Shown here piece by piece: positions 6,090 through 6,367 of a stretch of DNA of 6,367 bases. The stretch covers positions 1-6,367 of the forward strand of contig JBJOGR010000031.1 in assembly GCA_046048135.1 (NCBI GenBank), given 5' to 3'. The stretch is from ATZT02 sp046048135 (lineage in GTDB: Bacteria > Actinomycetota > Actinomycetes > S36-B12 > UBA5976). Made by a program: the position numbers and the translations under genes. The stretch's first letter is position 1, and every line of letters starts with the position of its first letter. The notes beneath the pieces were generated by a model. The model saw only the letters and a program-made list of their open reading frames with translations. It did no database searches and was not told the origin of the DNA.

Positions 6090-6367
6090 TAATTACTGAA
6101 TCAAAGTTTGTTGTAGTCATTCTTAAATTTGCAGTAATTTCACTTCCCACTTTTGGCGGTTTAATATTTTTTGAAAGTTTTAACATTGAAACATTCATAT
6201 GAGGACTTTCTGCAAACCATCGCTGCTTTCCATAAATAACAAAAGGAGAAAGATGTTGATCAAATGCTTCTAAAAATCCTGAAAGAATAGCAGTGATTCT
6301 AGATTTTAAATTTGTATTTGATCTAGGTGCTTGCAAACCAACTCCATGACTTGTGCCACCTGAAACA
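6082..6367 (-). CDS. C-terminal part of an alanine-racemase-like PLP protein (5' end outside the window)
   Basis: The frame is open from the window edge for 94 codons to a TAG at 6084-6082, so this is the C-terminus of a leftward gene whose start lies to the right. Visible signatures are GGTSHGVGLQAPRS near the left of the fragment, LSPFVIYGKQRWFAESPHMN in the middle, and LRMTTTNFDSVIIN at the end. The GGTSHGVGL...GKQRWFAEPPHMQVS pattern matches, from memory, the C-terminal region of an actinobacterial protein annotated as alanine racemase and located near class A PBP and femX-type genes in Streptomyces. It is distinct from the housekeeping Alr. If so, it would be a PLP-dependent fold-type III enzyme acting on cell-wall amino acids, but neither the PLP lysine region nor the TIM barrel is visible here. 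A TTG at 6336 is not taken as the start because the conserved GGTSHG motif lies upstream of it. Confidence 0.72.
   Translation of the reverse strand, partial: VSGGTSHGVGLQAPRSNTNLKSRITAILSGFLEAFDQHLSPFVIYGKQRWFAESPHMNVSMLKLSKNIKPPKVGSEITANLRMTTTNFDSVIIN

Overview
This window looks like an ordinary chromosomal stretch from a small-genome, AT-rich actinobacterium. The gene families and their order are actinobacterial: a DUF6049 exported protein, a class II CCA-adding enzyme, DUF5318 and a bifunctional class A penicillin-binding protein (PBP). The base composition and codon use are strongly A/T biased, with mostly A/T third positions and Leu TTA, Arg AGA and Ile ATT/ATA favoured. Actinobacterial families in AT-rich DNA with very tight gene spacing point to a streamlined planktonic freshwater lineage, such as the Nanopelagicales/acI group (Planktophila- or Nanopelagicus-like). 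This assignment is an inference; no rRNA gene is present to confirm it.

Layout. Positions 1-1973 (minus strand) hold a DUF6049 secreted/membrane protein that is complete at its N-terminus and cut by the left edge of the window inside its C-terminal membrane helix. A 77-bp divergent intergenic region (1974-2050) separates it from a rightward gene cluster: cca (2051-3493), a DUF5318 gene (3513-3950) and a ponA-type PBP (3954-6089). Gaps of 19 and 3 nt within the cluster make one operon likely. The right end (6082-6367, minus strand) holds the last 94 codons of a convergent gene that resembles the actinobacterial alanine-racemase-like PLP protein found near ponA/femX-type genes. Its stop codon lies 8 bp inside the end of the PBP gene. 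No intergenic gap exceeds 77 bp, and I found no RNA gene, mobile element, CRISPR array or clear intrinsic terminator.

Functionally, the PBP builds and cross-links peptidoglycan, the partial right-hand gene may concern amino acids of the cell wall, and DUF6049 proteins are envelope proteins often encoded beside murJ. The CCA enzyme matures tRNA 3' ends and appears to share the cluster through conserved synteny rather than a known shared pathway. DUF5318 is a small, probably zinc-binding protein of unknown function. I see no convincing new biological system. The points most worth a second look are the repeat-encoded Pro-Thr tail of the PBP, the persistent DUF5318-PBP pairing, the overlapping convergent gene ends and a repeated GC-rich motif in the divergent promoter region.
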